64,000 bases of DNA from Virgibacillus halodenitrificans JCM 12304 (GTDB taxonomy: Bacteria; Bacillota; Bacilli; Bacillales; Amphibacillaceae), in NCBI RefSeq assembly GCF_001310895.1, contig NZ_BAZS01000003.1:1-64000 (forward strand). The letters run 5' to 3'. Below the pieces are notes generated by a model, which saw only the letters and a program-made list of their open reading frames with translations, ran no database searches and was not told where the DNA came from. Shown in pieces: positions 63,375-64,000 of the stretch (the first letter of the stretch is position 1; the number at the start of each line of letters is the position of its first letter). Made by a program: the position numbers and the translations under genes.

Positions 63375-64000
63375 ATGAAAAAGCTCGTAATAGTTACAGA
63401 ATATGGTTTAATGTGGGAAGGGATTCGTCTTACTTTAGCAGAAGCATTGGGGAATGAAATCCATATACAAGTTATCACAAAACAAAATGCCCCCTTGTCA
63501 GGTGGTACTATAGATGCGGATTTACTTCTTCTAGATGTGGGTGCAAACGATGATCAATTGTCATATTGGTTAAAAAATTTCGAGTCAAAGGATATAAAAA
63601 TTATTGTATGGTTGGTTGAGATACATAAGCAATTACTTTTAAAATTATTTCGACAAAAATTGAATGGATATCTTTTTGGAGAAATGGAAATGAATGATTT
63701 ACTTACAGCTCTGCGAACTATCTTAAAAGGAAAACAGTATATTCACCCCGAGCTATCCCCTATATTACTGGAGGAGTACATTTACTTAACAAAGGGAGGA
63801 AAAGATAGGCCGATTGGTATTCTAACGAAACAGGAATGGAAGGTTCTAGAAGAAATTTCTCGTGGGAAATCGAATCAGGATATAGCTAAAGATTTATATA
63901 TATCTTCGTATACTGTAAATAATCATGTATCATCTATTTTAAAAAAGTTGCATGTATCTGATCGAACAAAAGCTGCCTTACTTGCTGTGCAAAACAAGTG
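63375..64000 (+). CDS. LuxR/NarL-type regulator with degenerate receiver, cut by window end
   Basis: At least 208 residues, continuing beyond the window. The C-terminal part is a LuxR helix-turn-helix: LTKQEWKVLEEISRGKSNQDIA, then ISSYTVNNHVSSILKKLHVSDR. The N-terminal part looks like a NarL-type receiver, but the usual Asp pair is replaced (VIVTEYGLMWEG), and the Lys motif is lost (GYLFGEM); an Asp in LLLLDVG remains. It may work without phosphorylation. ATG behind GGAGG; a TTG one codon earlier is an alternative. It follows the chemotaxis operon by 126 bases. Confidence 0.75.
   Translation, partial: MKKLVIVTEYGLMWEGIRLTLAEALGNEIHIQVITKQNAPLSGGTIDADLLLLDVGANDDQLSYWLKNFESKDIKIIVWLVEIHKQLLLKLFRQKLNGYLFGEMEMNDLLTALRTILKGKQYIHPELSPILLEEYIYLTKGGKDRPIGILTKQEWKVLEEISRGKSNQDIAKDLYISSYTVNNHVSSILKKLHVSDRTKAALLAVQNK

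Noticed and set aside
1-64000. tRNA or rRNA genes
   Set aside because: No cloverleaf-like GGTTCGAAT-type T-loop sequences in proper context and no 16S/23S segments were recognised.

Overview
The window reads as chromosomal DNA of a low-GC Gram-positive endospore former of the Bacillaceae, most like Oceanobacillus, Virgibacillus or a relative. The signs are AT-rich coding sequence with strong AGGAGG-type ribosome sites, TTG and GTG starts, good matches to Bacillus sigma-A, sigma-B, sigma-D, CcpA (cre) and Fur sites, the sporulation membrane protein YtaF, and gene pairs known from B. subtilis (yfmS-yfmT, the amiE-nagZ-namZ set). I see no rRNA, tRNA, CRISPR array, prophage or insertion sequence. 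The genus is inference.

Layout. 1-6.2 kb: a dispersed repeat, an alpha/beta hydrolase, rpiA, a frameshifted penicillin acylase, a YciI-like protein and a threonine dehydratase. 6.2-13.5 kb: glpT with a possible attenuator in its leader, then a CitA/DcuS-type sensor and its regulator facing a tctCBA tricarboxylate transporter that carries a cre site and tandem 9-bp repeats upstream. 13.6-31 kb: housekeeping and stress genes, namely a HAD phosphatase, a frameshifted M3 peptidase, ywbE, cvfB with a long structured leader, csbD-like, an AEC transporter, ytaF, topB, YtxH- and DUF2188-type stress proteins, ferredoxin, yyaL, ymaF-like and a Fur-box flavodoxin. 30.7-41.1 kb: a muropeptide recycling locus. 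murR, murQ and a three-gene sugar ABC importer run on the plus strand and converge on amiE-nagZ-namZ on the minus strand. The secreted enzymes would release MurNAc from peptidoglycan, the importer would take up a sugar, and MurQ would feed MurNAc-6-phosphate into glycolysis.

41.4-44.1 kb: an operon of a 37-aa membrane peptide, a PutP-type symporter and a ureohydrolase with an altered metal motif. 44.1-50.5 kb: a 52-bp tandem repeat, the oxygen sensor HemAT, small unknown proteins, a frameshifted Nramp-type transporter lacking the usual metal ligands, an esterase and an MFS remnant. 50.6-64 kb: motility and chemotaxis, with fliD behind a perfect sigma-D promoter, yfmS-yfmT, and one long operon motA-motB-cheX-cheA-cheW-cheY-EAL phosphodiesterase-chemoreceptor, followed by a LuxR-type regulator cut by the window end.

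Four genes (penicillin acylase, M3 peptidase, NamZ, Nramp-like) are each broken by what looks like the loss of one base. The uniform pattern suggests either sequencing or assembly error or recent gene decay; the sequence alone cannot decide.
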